Of a stretch of 64,000 bases of DNA, positions 14,206-24,618 are shown piece by piece. A model generated the notes under the pieces. The model ran no database searches and was not told the origin of the DNA. It saw nothing but the letters and a program-made list of their open reading frames with translations. Both the position numbers and the translations under genes were made by a program. Origin of the DNA: Uloborus plumipes (Eukaryota > Arthropoda > Arachnida > Araneae > Uloboridae); NCBI GenBank assembly GCA_038373865.1, contig JAXGGA010001708.1, forward strand, positions 62,001 through 126,000. The letters run 5' to 3'. How positions within the stretch are numbered: the stretch's first letter is position 1; each line of letters starts with the position of its first letter.

Positions 14206-17006
14206 ATGCTAATGGCGCGACGTATCCAGTGTAGAATCCAACCACTGTTGAAGTTTTAACACGGTTTCGGCTTACCGTCGTTTATGGTATTAAAAATCGA
14301 TTTAGAAAGGAGGTTTATGGGGATTGTTTCGGGGGAAACAAATTGCCCTGTCTGAGGAAACAAGTTGTTTCAGCGGCTTATAATGCAGGAAATTGGCATT
14401 TTTGATTGTAAAGGGAGCGTTTAAAGCATTCCCTTCACATACTTAGTTCATCTTTTCATCTTAACTGCTATTCTTTGATTCACATCAAATAAATTTTCTG
14501 AGGGTTTAGAAACGTAGCGTATGTTGCTGAAAGGTTGACCTTTTCTGCTGAGAATAAACGATGCATAATGAATAATAATGTTCCTCATTGACATTTCATT
14601 TCTATTTTTAAGGTAAGAATATAAGTATATAATGCCTCGACTCCTTAAAAAATGACTTATTTTTCATCTTCATGTATTTTATAATGTTCATTTTATTTTT
14701 CCTTTGAACAGTTTCATTTAATTAAATGATTTTAAATTTCACTTCTTGGTGAAAAAGCAAAAACGTTACCACGTGAGTGTTCCAATTACTTAAATTTACG
14801 ACGATCCATCCCATAGATGCGGAATATATAGATTAATGCGACAAGAGTTGTTTTGGGAAAGATTAAAAAAACCTTATTTAACACATTTATCTTAAATTAT
14901 AACCAGTTTTGCACACTTGTTCCATTAAAAATGTAACATGTTTCCTTAAAACTATTGAAAAACATATAAAAAAGGAAACTATGGTGGTTTTAGTTGTCTT
15001 ATACAAATTTTTTTCTGACCATTAGAAAACTGTTTTTTGTTACATTACAATGTCTGAGATTTTTTATACTATTATATATTTTTTAAACTGTATAATATTG
15101 TTATAAACGTATATATTAATTATTAGACAGTATTATTTTCATCAATTGAGATATGAAGTCTTTCATTTTAAGTTCTCTATCCGACGGCAATTTCAATCTT
15201 AGGTTTATTATTTATTTGTTGGCTTTTTTTTCTTAATACTTTGAGAAATTGCTTTTTCTTTTACATGTTGTGCATCTTTTCAATTTAAGCTTTAACAGGA
15301 GTATTCGTCAAAATACTTGATTTTTGGTACATTTTCTACCGCCGTTATGTTTTTGAGTAATTATTTCATTTCTTTACTAATCATTAAAAAATATACATTA
15401 CTTACAATGAAATGAAGACTTGTTAATAATTAAGGAAACTATAGATGAATGGAATATTTAAGAACTTTGCTAAAACAAGTTAGAAAAACAAATTTTTGCT
15501 GTGTTTAGTTTGATTAGAAAATTGCATAAACAAAGAGTATTTCAATGAATACCTATTTGTATTCAATGATTTTAATTGCAATTTATGAACAAAAAATGTC
15601 ATTCATTTTAAATAAAAGCATTTCTCTTTAAAGCTTTGATGTGATGTATACAATTTAAAAATTACAACAGCATGAAGTAAAACTAAAGGGATAAGTTTGA
15701 CCCGGATAAACCTCTCAGGACTAAAGTGGAGAAAACCTCCTTAAGTAACAATTTTACCAATAAAATTTAAAAACACATTAAAATAAAATGTTCCAAAATC
15801 AGTATGTAGTTTTTTAGCGTATTAGTCTGAGTACGCAAATAATTCCACATACATCTAGGTATGTAAATAACGAATGGGTAAACAAGAGCGAAGGAAGTTG
15901 TAAAAAATGCACTTGTTCCCTGAAAAAGACCTCATACCTGGTTGTTCTGAAATTCTACTTCATAACGGCCAAAAAATTGAAATAAGTGTTGACCCCACAT
16001 TTTTAGCACCTAGTTTCATAATAAACGGTTGAGTGATCTTGAACCATCGAAGTTACGACATGCAGCAGAAATTAAATTTCTGCGATAAGCGAACAATCTT
16101 CCAGTGACTAGCTTATAACGACAAGGGATTACATTAAATTGATTAAAGCATTAAAAGAACTTGTTTTAAATTTGCTTATATTTAAGTTTTAAGCCTCTAA
16201 GTTTTTTTTTTTTTATTTGCTTCATTTTTTTTCAGTTTATTTTACACTTAAAAGTTTTTAAGCAATTTTTTTGTTGTAACTTAGCTTGTTTAATTAGTGT
16301 TTAATTATGTTATGATAATTTGAGACATTAAATCCGTTAATTATAGGCTTGTTTAAATAAAAAAATGCAACAAATCAACTATTTTTATTAAATATCAAGA
16401 AAACTCTTATAAAAATTCCGTCAATGAATAAAGAGTTTATTCGCAAAAATATTCCTTTGCTTTTTTCTTATCTGTCTCTAACACGCTTTGACATAAAGTA
16501 TTCGCTTAGAAATTTCAAAATAGGATATTTACAAGCTTCTTTGAGCGGTTGACAAAGCATTAAACAAGTTACAAAATTTACACAAACGGTTTTTTTTATC
16601 CTTCTAAACTACATTTCAAAGATATTTGCTTTATTTTGAGACGTATAGCAGCTTTAAAAAATATGTAGTTTTTTATATGAGAATTTTCTCAAAACTCTTA
16701 AAGATTAGAAAAAAAGTCCTTAATTTGGTTTATCTCACATGATACTATGTGTGAATCTTAGTTTTTATTCGAGGACACAAAGTTGTATCCTAAAAGTTCC
16801 AATTATAGTGCTTACAGAAAATAGGTAATTTTGCGATTACAGCTGAATTTTAAGAGTTTTTTTTTTTTTTTTTTGCAAGCACAATTGTATTTTTCCGCAA
16901 AGGATTTCACTACTGTATTTCTTAATCTGCTTTTTAGTATTGTTTCCATATTTCGGAAGAATTTTTAGGTGAAAATGCGGGCTGGTAACATCTTTATATC
17001 AAGTAT
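14206..17006. other. AT-rich DNA, no gene
   Basis: No coding or RNA gene recognised. T-rich runs are at about 16202-16214 and 16857-16874. A short block at 14270-14420 is less AT-rich but has no signature I can name. Confidence 0.45.
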
Positions 17007-17194
17007 CCCTAGCAGCACAATCTCAACGGCCGTGATCGGCCATTCATCGAAACCCGATGAAATTCTCATCGGCCGATGATCGGATTCCGATGAGTTCTCA
17101 TCGGGAATCGCTCCAATATGTCTCATCGGCCAAAAAGAATCCGAGCAGCAAAATCCAAAGAGTTGTGCTCGAAATATGATGATAAACGGAGCAA

Positions 17195-17362
17195 TATACG
17201 AGCAGTGTAGTTCCGTGGCGATGAACTTAGGATCAAAATACGATGAGAGTTGGATCAATATACGAGCAGTGTAGTTCCATGGCGATAAATTTTGGATAAA
17301 AATACGATGAGAGTTGGATGAATATACGAGCAGTTTAGTTCCGTGGCGATGAATTTTGGATC
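17195..17362. repeat. 64-bp tandem array (~2.6 units)
   Basis: The phrase TACGAGCAGT recurs at 17197, 17261 and 17325, exactly 64 bp apart. It is followed each time by GTAGTTCCRTGGCGATRAA-like sequence. The third unit is cut off by the SINE tail at about 17363. Confidence 0.9.
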
Positions 17363-17518
17363 ATTTTCTCTTTTTTTTTCTTTCAAATGGGGCTGCAGTA
17401 GAGGTACAACCTTTTGCAGACGTAGTGCGATCCCCCAACCAGGTGCGACTGGCCAACTCCAGGATCGAACCCGCGTTATCGGCGCGGTAAGCCAACGCTC
17501 AACCACCACGTCACCAAG
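17363..17518 (-). mobile_element. tRNA-derived SINE
   Basis: Read on the minus strand, the 5' part is tRNA-like. An A-box-like segment TGGTGGTTGAGCG lies at 17496-17508 and a B-box GGTTCGATCC at 17462-17471. A unique body follows, and then an A-rich tail corresponding to the T-rich plus strand at 17363-17385. The head does not fold into a full tRNA and continues into non-tRNA sequence, so this is a pol III retroposon, not a tRNA gene. It interrupts the 64-bp array of the host element. I did not find a clear target duplication. Confidence 0.75.
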
Positions 17519-17574
17519 TCTACGATTAATGAGACCAACACTGCATATTTAATAAAAATTTGAGATTGGGAAAA

Positions 17575-18090
17575 TTTTCATCAGAAAATTTGATCATTAC
17601 GACCTCTTTCCGATGAAATCTGTAGCTTGACATTTAGCATTTAGCACCCCAGAGACCCCCGTACCGTCCAATTTTCTGTAGCTTGGCATATTTCTATCGG
17701 GAAATTTGATCGGAAGTATATAGTTTTCCGATGAAACATAGCTCGGCTAATTTTCATTGGAAATTTGATCGAACCGATATTGTTTCCCGATGGAATAAAG
17801 CTCGGCATATTTTCATCGGAAAATTTGATCGGAAGGATATCGTTTTCCGATAGAATATAGCTCGGCTAATTTTCATCGGGAAACTTGATCGGAAGGATAT
17901 CGTTTTGCGATGGAATATAGCTCAGCATATTTTCATCGGGAAGTTTGATCGGAAGGATATGGTTTTCCGAAGGAATATAGCTCGACTTATTTTCATCGGG
18001 AAAGTTGATCGGAAGGATATCACTTTCCGATGAAAAGTAGCTCATCGACAACCGTTCTCGGATACTGATCGGAAAGATGTCATCGTGCGT
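17575..18090. repeat. 60-bp tandem array (~8 units)
   Basis: The phrase TTGATCGGAAGGATATCGTT and its variants recur at a spacing of 59-60 bp. The GATC core is at 17708, 17767, 17827, 17887, 17947, 18007 and 18067, with a more diverged start from about 17575. Each unit also carries CCGATGGAATATAGCTCGGC-like and TTTTCATCGG phrases. Because 60 is divisible by three, a reverse-strand frame stays open with a 20-residue repeat (ILPIKFPDEN type). I regard this as incidental. Confidence 0.93.
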
Positions 18091-18395
18091 TACGGGATCA
18101 GTTTACGAGGAGTTCGATGATTGGCTAAGCAAAATCCGATGAGTTGATGCTACTTGGAATGGTTATAATATGCGACATCTAAACATACAAGTTCCACGTT
18201 GAAAAAGTAATGTAATTACTATGACAACTTTTTATGTTTTTTTACAATCACCGCAGCTTTAATTCTATTTGGAAACACTGTACACTGTAACATCAGATTT
18301 TTCATTATATTCTGCAGGGGCGGGGACTAAAAATAATTCAGTGTATGATAACATTATTTGCAATAGATAAAGATCTGTGGCAGAGTGGTCTAATC

Positions 18396-18617
18396 CAGCG
18401 GTTCCCAAACTTTTTCGCGACGAAATTCTTATTGTTTCACATTTACTCCAGAGAACCCCAATCTTGTTAATGAGTGAACGAGATAATGTTAACAGTCTGA
18501 GAGTCAAATGCTCTTCATTAGCTTTCATAATTACTTTCTGCGCATAGAATAAACTTGGGGAGGGAATTTGAGCTAGGGTTTTATGGTTTCGAGAAACACA
18601 TACTTTGGGAGCCGCTG
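18396..18617. mobile_element. Short hAT-type MITE
   Basis: The left end CAGCGGTTCCCAAAC at 18396 and right end CTTTGGGAGCCGCTG ending at 18617 form an inverted pair. The CAGNGGTTCYCAAAC start is a known hallmark of hAT elements of the Charlie type. The flanking 8-mers do not match well, so the copy is old or one edge is off by a few bases. No transposase is present in the 222 bp. Confidence 0.7.
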
Positions 18618-19400
18618 GCTTTAAGCGATTGCATAGGACACACGATGTGGTCTGTGTTGGGAGGGGGGAGGGAATAATTCCCATCCTCTCTTCGCATGAC
18701 CCTTCCCTGCTTTGGACTGAATTATTTTCTGTAAATCAGTATCTTTAAAATTGGTATTACTATGTACAACTGTATAAAAGGTGATAGTTGACATTTTTTT
18801 TAATTTCTAGAAAAATCTCTCAGAAAAGTTTTTTCTGTGTTTTTTAATGGATTTTTGTCAACGGGTAAAACGGGGTCATATTCTTAGTTACCTATCATTT
18901 CTGTTAATAAGGGGACATGATACTGATAGACTTATCACATTCATCCATGGTAAAAAGTAAGTTTCAAAAATTGTCACATATCACCTTTACCCACTTGCCC
19001 CTTTTTATAGCGGAGGCGAATGTCTATGGTACTGTTAGAAACAACACTTTGAAATCCACAGAAGTTTGCTGTGATATTCAAAGTGCCTTCAAAAACAGAA
19101 TCTTGCAAAATTTAAAGTGTTAGCAAATGTTTCTGGTACTGACGCTTGCAGAATGGTTTTTTTTTCTGCAAACTGCATTTATGTATTTTCTTTTTATCAT
19201 TTTACAGTACACAAAGACTGTTCACTAAAATATGTTCTCAGTCCTTGTACGCTCCAAATATAATAAATCGAGCGTATTTTTAAAAGGAATCCCAGATCAA
19301 AATTCAAAGACGACTTTGAACCATAAACGGGAAAGAGGAGCACTTAAATAACCAAACGAACTCTATGGGAAGCCATATAAAATCAAGAGTTTCCTGAATT
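18618..19400. other. AT-rich DNA, no gene
   Basis: No gene recognised. A few GGGG/CCCC words around 18870-19010 (ACGGGGTCATA, AGGGGACATGATA, CACTTGCCCC) could belong to a decayed element, but no paired ends were found. Confidence 0.35.
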
Positions 19401-19407
19401 GCGCTGT

Positions 19408-19622
19408 TTACTCCGCCCATCGTCGACGTAATGCGGAAATGAAATTCAGTGAGGGGAACGAATATCCTATGTCGTCATTAGTCGATACTTTGGCCTCATC
19501 ATTTGCATAAATGTCAGTTTCAAACCCAGATTCCCGCTGACTGCTTTTAAAGAGTCGATGGCTTAAGGCTAAACTGTAATCGCAAATATCTGGCTTCGCA
19601 CGAAAAGACACTGCTATTCGAT
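19408..19622 (-). repeat. Dispersed repeat, copy 2 (with the copy at 13.93-14.2 kb)
   Basis: This shares the phrase TCGTCATTAGTCGATA (plus strand, about 19473-19488), a downstream TCATTTGCATAAA phrase and a diverged GC-richer flank with the copy at 13.93-14.2 kb, in the same order and orientation. An 84-codon open frame on the minus strand has no recognised family. Classed as a repeat of unknown type. Confidence 0.5.
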
Positions 19623-20175
19623 TACTGCAGTGGTGACTTAGGTTGTCTATGTATGAGTTCATGCATGTATTGATGTTGATTCTTGCTAGTAACTGAAGTG
19701 GTTTTAAGATTTTTGTTCTTGATTTCAGTTTTTGTTATCAAAAATAATTCGAGTTGAATGCTGCTCATGTAAAATTTCTAGTTTATTTTTTTCCATTATT
19801 ATTTTTATGACATGTACTGCTCTGCTTGCAATTAACCTATCTGAAAAAGAAAAATATTCCTTAAAATGTGACATAAAACATCTACAATATGTTAAATAAT
19901 ATAAACTCTCGATATTCTGCTGCTCTTTCAAACTTTTGTTTTGTGTTTGTTTTGGCGGAAATTATTCAGTGACTGCAGAAGAATGAACTCATTTTGGATT
20001 AGCCTGACTTGAGCCCATTTTCAAATATGCCACAAAGCAGCTATTTTAAAGAGAATGTCAATGCATCACTTTGTGACAAGATGTAACAGAAAAAAAATAC
20101 AATTCCAAATTCAGAAGACAAGTTAAAAAAAAAAAAAAAAAACTAATCGACTTTTTTGTAAAAATTTTGAAGCAA

Positions 20176-20589
20176 ATATTAGGGTAATATGCAATGAGTT
20201 ATCGCCCATAAGCCAGGGCTAAAGCAGAACTAAAACAAATGCACCCACAGCTCGATCATAGTATCCTAAGACTGCAGTTTCGTAATTATTGTGGACTCCT
20301 CAGTTAGGAATAGCCAATGAAGGTAATATCCTGGGTAATATCCATTGCATATTACCCAGCTTTTGCTTTCAAATTTCGAGTTGAGCCGCTCCATGGTTTG
20401 TGGATGCTCGCTAGTAAGATAAATTCACTTTATCTACCAGTTTGTTGGCTATCTTAGCTACATTAAGAGGATATTTGCCTCCGGCTCGATCATTGGCTAT
20501 TCCTAACTGAAGAGTCCACAATAAGGACGAAACTGCAGTCTTAGGATGCTATGATCGAGCTGTGGGTGCATTTGCTTCAAATATTAGGG
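20176..20589. mobile_element. Fold-back element with ~84-bp arms
   Basis: The arm at 20237-20320 (AAATGCACCCACAGCTCGAT inward) is repeated in reverse complement at 20490-20573 with few mismatches. A loop of about 170 bp separates them and contains GGGTAATATSCATTGCATATTACCC-like words. A 13-bp direct repeat, CAAATATTAGGGT, flanks the whole at 20176-20188 and 20577-20589 and may be the target duplication. The transcript of either strand would form a long hairpin. Confidence 0.75.
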
Positions 20590-21557
20590 TTATTATTAAT
20601 TATATTTTTAAATGCATGAGTGTGTTAATGCTCGTTTTTAGCTTTAAAAGATATATGTTTATATTCAATGTTATAACTTTAGCTATAGATAAAATGTACG
20701 TTTGAGTGGAATTATTATTTTTTTTGCGATTGCATGCCCTACTATCGCTTACCCTTCATTCGGATTATACGCAGGGATCACTTTTCCTCGGTTATCGTGC
20801 CTATTCCACTGATAATCCGGAGTTTATTGTCTTGATTTAAGAGCTGTTTAAAATTCACTGTCAGTGATTTAAATGTTTACCTCTAAAAATTTTAAGTAGA
20901 AATAATAAAATAAAAATTTTTAAATTAAAGCAAAACAATGGGCAAATCATTTGTTTCGGAGAAAGTATGGCTTATAATAAAACATAATGGAGTTTTCAAC
21001 TGCATTTGGATTTAGTTTTTATTACGTTTTGAGAATTTATTTGGTACATTTCAAAAAAGCTGGTGTGTTTTTGAAACCTTGTTCATGTGCTTTAATTTGA
21101 AAATAATTTGAAGTTAAATCTGCCGCTAAATCTTTCATAGCGGCTATTTTTCTGGATCTTACAATTTTTTGTTTGCCCTCGCGTTTTGAAATCGAAATTT
21201 TGGAGCAAACTTCATTCAATTAGAACTTGATCATACTCCGTTGTAGCTGCAGTGCCAGAATTCTACCATTAAAAGAAATTTAATGTTTGTAAAAAAACAC
21301 TTTAAAAAAGTAAACAATATGCTTTCCACTTCAGGACAAGCTCAAAATTACATTCCCCAAAAAAATTAAGCACGTTATTTCTATAGTTTACCGCTAACGT
21401 AGAAATGCTTTTGGCCTATCCAAAACATCTCATTTTTGCACGTTTTGCAATTAAACAGTTAATATGGAAAACAACCACTTTCAGCTACCAGAACAGCAGG
21501 TGCCGTTCGTTGTTCTATCGTTAGTTATGGAGGAGGTTTTTTTTTCGGTTTCTAATG
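20590..21557. other. AT-rich DNA with a possible pogo/Tigger-like scrap
   Basis: No gene. At 20755-20832 the phrases CGGATTATACGCAG, CCTCGGTTATCGTGCC and GATAATCCGGAGTTT resemble words found in pogo/Tigger-type ends, but only a short scrap is present and the call is weak. Confidence 0.3.
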
Positions 21558-22159
21558 TCTTTGTTCAGGGGCGGCATTTCAGCATTTCGTTTGAGGGGGC
21601 AAGTTTCTTAAATATGAAGTACCCCAGTATGGAACAAAATACACATTGGTGAAAAGAAAAACTTCACAAAATGGATTTAATATTTAGAATAATTGGAGTT
21701 ATGAAACAATTTAAATTCTTACGACCAAAGCGAAAAATTATTTTGTAATTATTTATCACACAAAATGTCTTGGTTAGTAATTATTTTTTAACTTTTAGTC
21801 AACTTATAATCTGCAATGTTTGGAGTGAAAAATACGAGCTTTTTCTTCATCGATTCCCAGTGTCTTGTGCTATTTCCCAAACAGCTAAAGTTGAAAATCC
21901 TTTCTTATCCCGTTATACTGTTTCAGAGTATATTTTTCAGATTCTCCTCTTATTAGAAATAATCTTAAGAATATGTTTAAAGATGAGCTTTATCAATTTT
22001 TGTTGAAAATGAACAATCTATTTTAGTTAATTTTGAACGTGATCATTGATTTGTAATACACATAAATTGAATTTACCAGTTTTTTCACATTCTGCGAGAA
22101 ATATTTGGGGGTGCGACTGTCCCCTCTTGCCCCCCTTATTTGCCGCCCCTGTCTTTGTT
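21558..22159. mobile_element. hAT-like non-autonomous element, perfect 8-bp target duplication
   Basis: The element is 21566-22151 (586 bp). Its left end is CAGGGGCGGCATTTC and its right end is TATTTGCCGCCCCTG. Subterminal AGGGGGCAAG and CTTGCCCCCC words are also inverted. The flanking 8-mers TCTTTGTT at 21558-21565 and 22152-22159 are identical, as expected for hAT insertion. The interior is AT-rich with a 78-codon open frame (21770-22006) that matches no transposase I know, so it probably depends on an enzyme supplied in trans. Confidence 0.9.
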
Positions 22160-23930
22160 CATCTATTTTATGTTGCATCACATAATACAGGGGTGAAAAT
22201 CAACTAGATGAAAATCAAATAAATTTAAATATTTCCGGTAAAATAACTAAAACTACATAGCGCTGATGTCATGTCAGGGTGATGAATAGTTCAGTATTTT
22301 AAGATTATTTATTTAAAATTCTGGCTTAGTAAATTATGCTTAAGACAAATTACGAACAATTAGTCATTCCTAAATCCAAAAAATATTATGTGTAAATAAA
22401 TGAAGTTTTGCGAAAATGCATTTTAAAAGTCGTTTTATCTTTAAAAGTTACTGTGTTATTAAAAAAAAACTTTCTAATCTATGAAAAAAAATCCAAACTT
22501 TTTTATTTACTAAAAATAACAAAGTATAGAAAATGGAAGATTTTTTTTTTTCAAAAAATCATAAATTCATCACATTAAAGTTACTTTATAAGAAAAAACA
22601 TTTGATTTTGCGTGCTTTTAAAACAATAAAAACATTTTTTATAGATTCGTTTACAGATGCCATGAAAAAATAAAGCATGTAGTAAAGGATAATAAAAAAA
22701 ACTTCAATTTGAAATTTCGCTGTCAAGCTTTGTTCATATTAACTAATTAATTGCTTTTTAAGAATTTACACAAATGATGGTTTTTTTCATGAATGGAAAT
22801 CTTTCGTTTTTTTAAACTGAAAAATATCATCTTCATATGAATTTTAAGCTCTTAAAAATACATATTTTTCAATTTTTCATTTTAAGAAAAGCCATAAGTA
22901 ATAATGCCACCCAGAAACATCCATTATCTCGCTCCAACTACAGCAGATATAGTTTGAGCTTGAAGTTGTCAGCAATCAATTTCTCATCAATGGAGGTGAC
23001 GGAGGTTTCGATAAGAAGTCATCAAAAGGCCGCCGTGTTGCGTCCTATTATCAGAAAGGTGATAAATTTGCCCCCGCTGCGTCTTTGTCATCTTGAAGGT
23101 ACAATACCGAACTCCAGCTACCGAATGATTGCTTATCTCCTGTGGGAAAAGCTAAGACGCTAAATGCTTTTAAGGCTCTCCAGGCAGATGCGATACCAGT
23201 GAATAATTACCTGAAAATCTGGGTCAAGTAATGAATTTATGCTTACGATGGACTTGCATTTTGGATTAAATTTCGTTTAAAACGTGTTGAATGGAAGATT
23301 GTTGCTTAAATTATTTGGGCTTTAACAGTGCAGTTCTTTCAGTTTTGTTTCATACATTAGTTCTAGTTTCTGTTAATTTGTATTAGTTGCAAATGCGTGT
23401 ATGTATTTCCTGAAAATTCCATTTTTAATTTCAATGTGGCGTTTAATGTTTTACATCCGTCAATGACATTTGAATTGAAAATGTGCAGTAATATAATATT
23501 GTTTAAAATTGACCGAATTTTTCTAATTGTCATTTTTTTAAAATTATTATTTTTAATCGTGGGGTTAGAATTTATATAACTTACTTTAATTTGACTGGAC
23601 TATTTAATGCTTAAATATTTTAATAACTTTTTTCTTTTTACCATGCTACGTAAAGGAATAATAAAAAAGCTAGCAAAAGAAAGGGTATTAAACTATCAAT
23701 AAAATTCCAAAAAAATGATTGACATTTGTGGGAAATACATGCTATTAGAGAAAGAAAATAAAAAATAGGATATTAAACAATTCAAGAAAAGATTAGAGTT
23801 GCTCACTTTTGTGAACCACTCCATCTTAATCACTAGTTCAATTCCTGCTCTTATTTCACTCTGGAATTCAATTCATTACCAGCACACGGGAAAAAAATCC
23901 TTTGTTTAGCAATTAACTTAGGAGAGAGCT
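22160..23930. other. AT-rich DNA, no recognised gene
   Basis: No known gene or repeat is evident. An open frame at 22837-23163 (108 codons) becomes less AT-rich around 22900-23170 and has no motif, signal or family that I recognise. It could be a scrap of an exon or an old repeat. Confidence 0.4.
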
Positions 23931-24300
23931 CCTTTGGTCTCCCAAGTATCCGCTCTTCTCCAGACGGCTGGTCTCACCACCGATTGGCACGCTTGAAGAC
24001 ATTTGAGAAGCAATTCACCTCCTACCCTCTTTTGACACCTGAGCAGCGAGCGCTCTTCACCCAGCCCCCCGGAGACCCCCGGACTTTCGTTCCAGAAGAC
24101 GTCTTTTTTCTTCTAATCCCCCCTTTTATCCCATTTTGCTTCTCTTCTGAGCTGCTAACGAACTTGCTTGATTCGGCAGAAAAAGTACTGTTGAAAAAAC
24201 CGAGTCCTTGTGCTCATCTAACTTCTGAAAGGAGGTTTTTTTTTCCTTCACTTACATATATATGCCTTCTATCTCCTTTTCTCAGTTTTTTTGAGAGTTA
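23930..24300. other. GC-richer unique patch with a 105-codon open frame, unidentified
   Basis: Composition changes sharply to pyrimidine-rich, higher-GC sequence between about 23930 and 24130. The plus-strand open frame 23984-24301 starts MARLKTFEKQ and ends in a Phe/Pro/Leu-rich tail made by T- and C-rich DNA. I see no catalytic motif, convincing signal peptide or domain. A host exon fragment, promoter-proximal DNA or an old repeat are all possible. Confidence 0.25.
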
Positions 24301-24583
24301 AAGAAGGGTTTTAAAAGAAAAGCGGGAAATGGTAAGTTTAATGATAGATGAGGGTGTTGTTACCCGAAGCTCAATTTACTTGGAGGTGTTAGAATCTTTT
24401 GTGTGGGAGTGTAATTATTTTTTCTCGCTTCTGTGGTAAATATTTTTTTGAGTAATTCCATAAAATTTCTCTGATATCAAAGTAAAAAAAGGACACATAG
24501 CACTTATTCTCGTTTAAAATATTATATCTGTTTGGGTGAAAGTCTTTTGTAAATGCTTACGTTTGCTTTAATATTCAGTTCAC

Positions 24584-24618
<35 letters not shown>

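Larger units (their letters stand above)
17007..18158. mobile_element. Non-autonomous element with CCC..AGCAGCAC ends and internal minisatellites
   Basis: The left end at 17007 reads CCCTAGCAGCACAATCTC. The right end near 18157 reads GAGTTGATGCTACTTGG, giving CCAAGTAGCATCAACTC in reverse complement, so the ends form an imperfect inverted repeat. The same terminal phrase recurs at 38175 and 40351, so it is probably a family signature. The interior holds ATCGGCC/CGATGA words, a 64-bp tandem array, a SINE and a 60-bp tandem array. No transposase frame is present, so any movement would need enzyme supplied in trans. Confidence 0.6.

Noticed and set aside
17440..17518. Functional tRNA gene on the minus strand
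   Set aside because: The tRNA-like head runs into a non-tRNA body with an A-rich tail, which is the layout of a SINE.
17866..18051. Minus-strand frame with a 20-residue repeat (ILPIKFPDEN type)
   Set aside because: The frame is open only because the 60-bp minisatellite unit is divisible by three; there is no gene context.
23984..24301. 105-codon secreted or membrane protein
   Set aside because: The hydrophobic tail reflects T- and C-rich DNA; no signal peptide or family evidence, so it is left as an unidentified patch.
24587..24616. Poly-A tail of a retroposon
   Set aside because: No SINE or LINE body was recognised upstream, so the run is listed only as a homopolymer.
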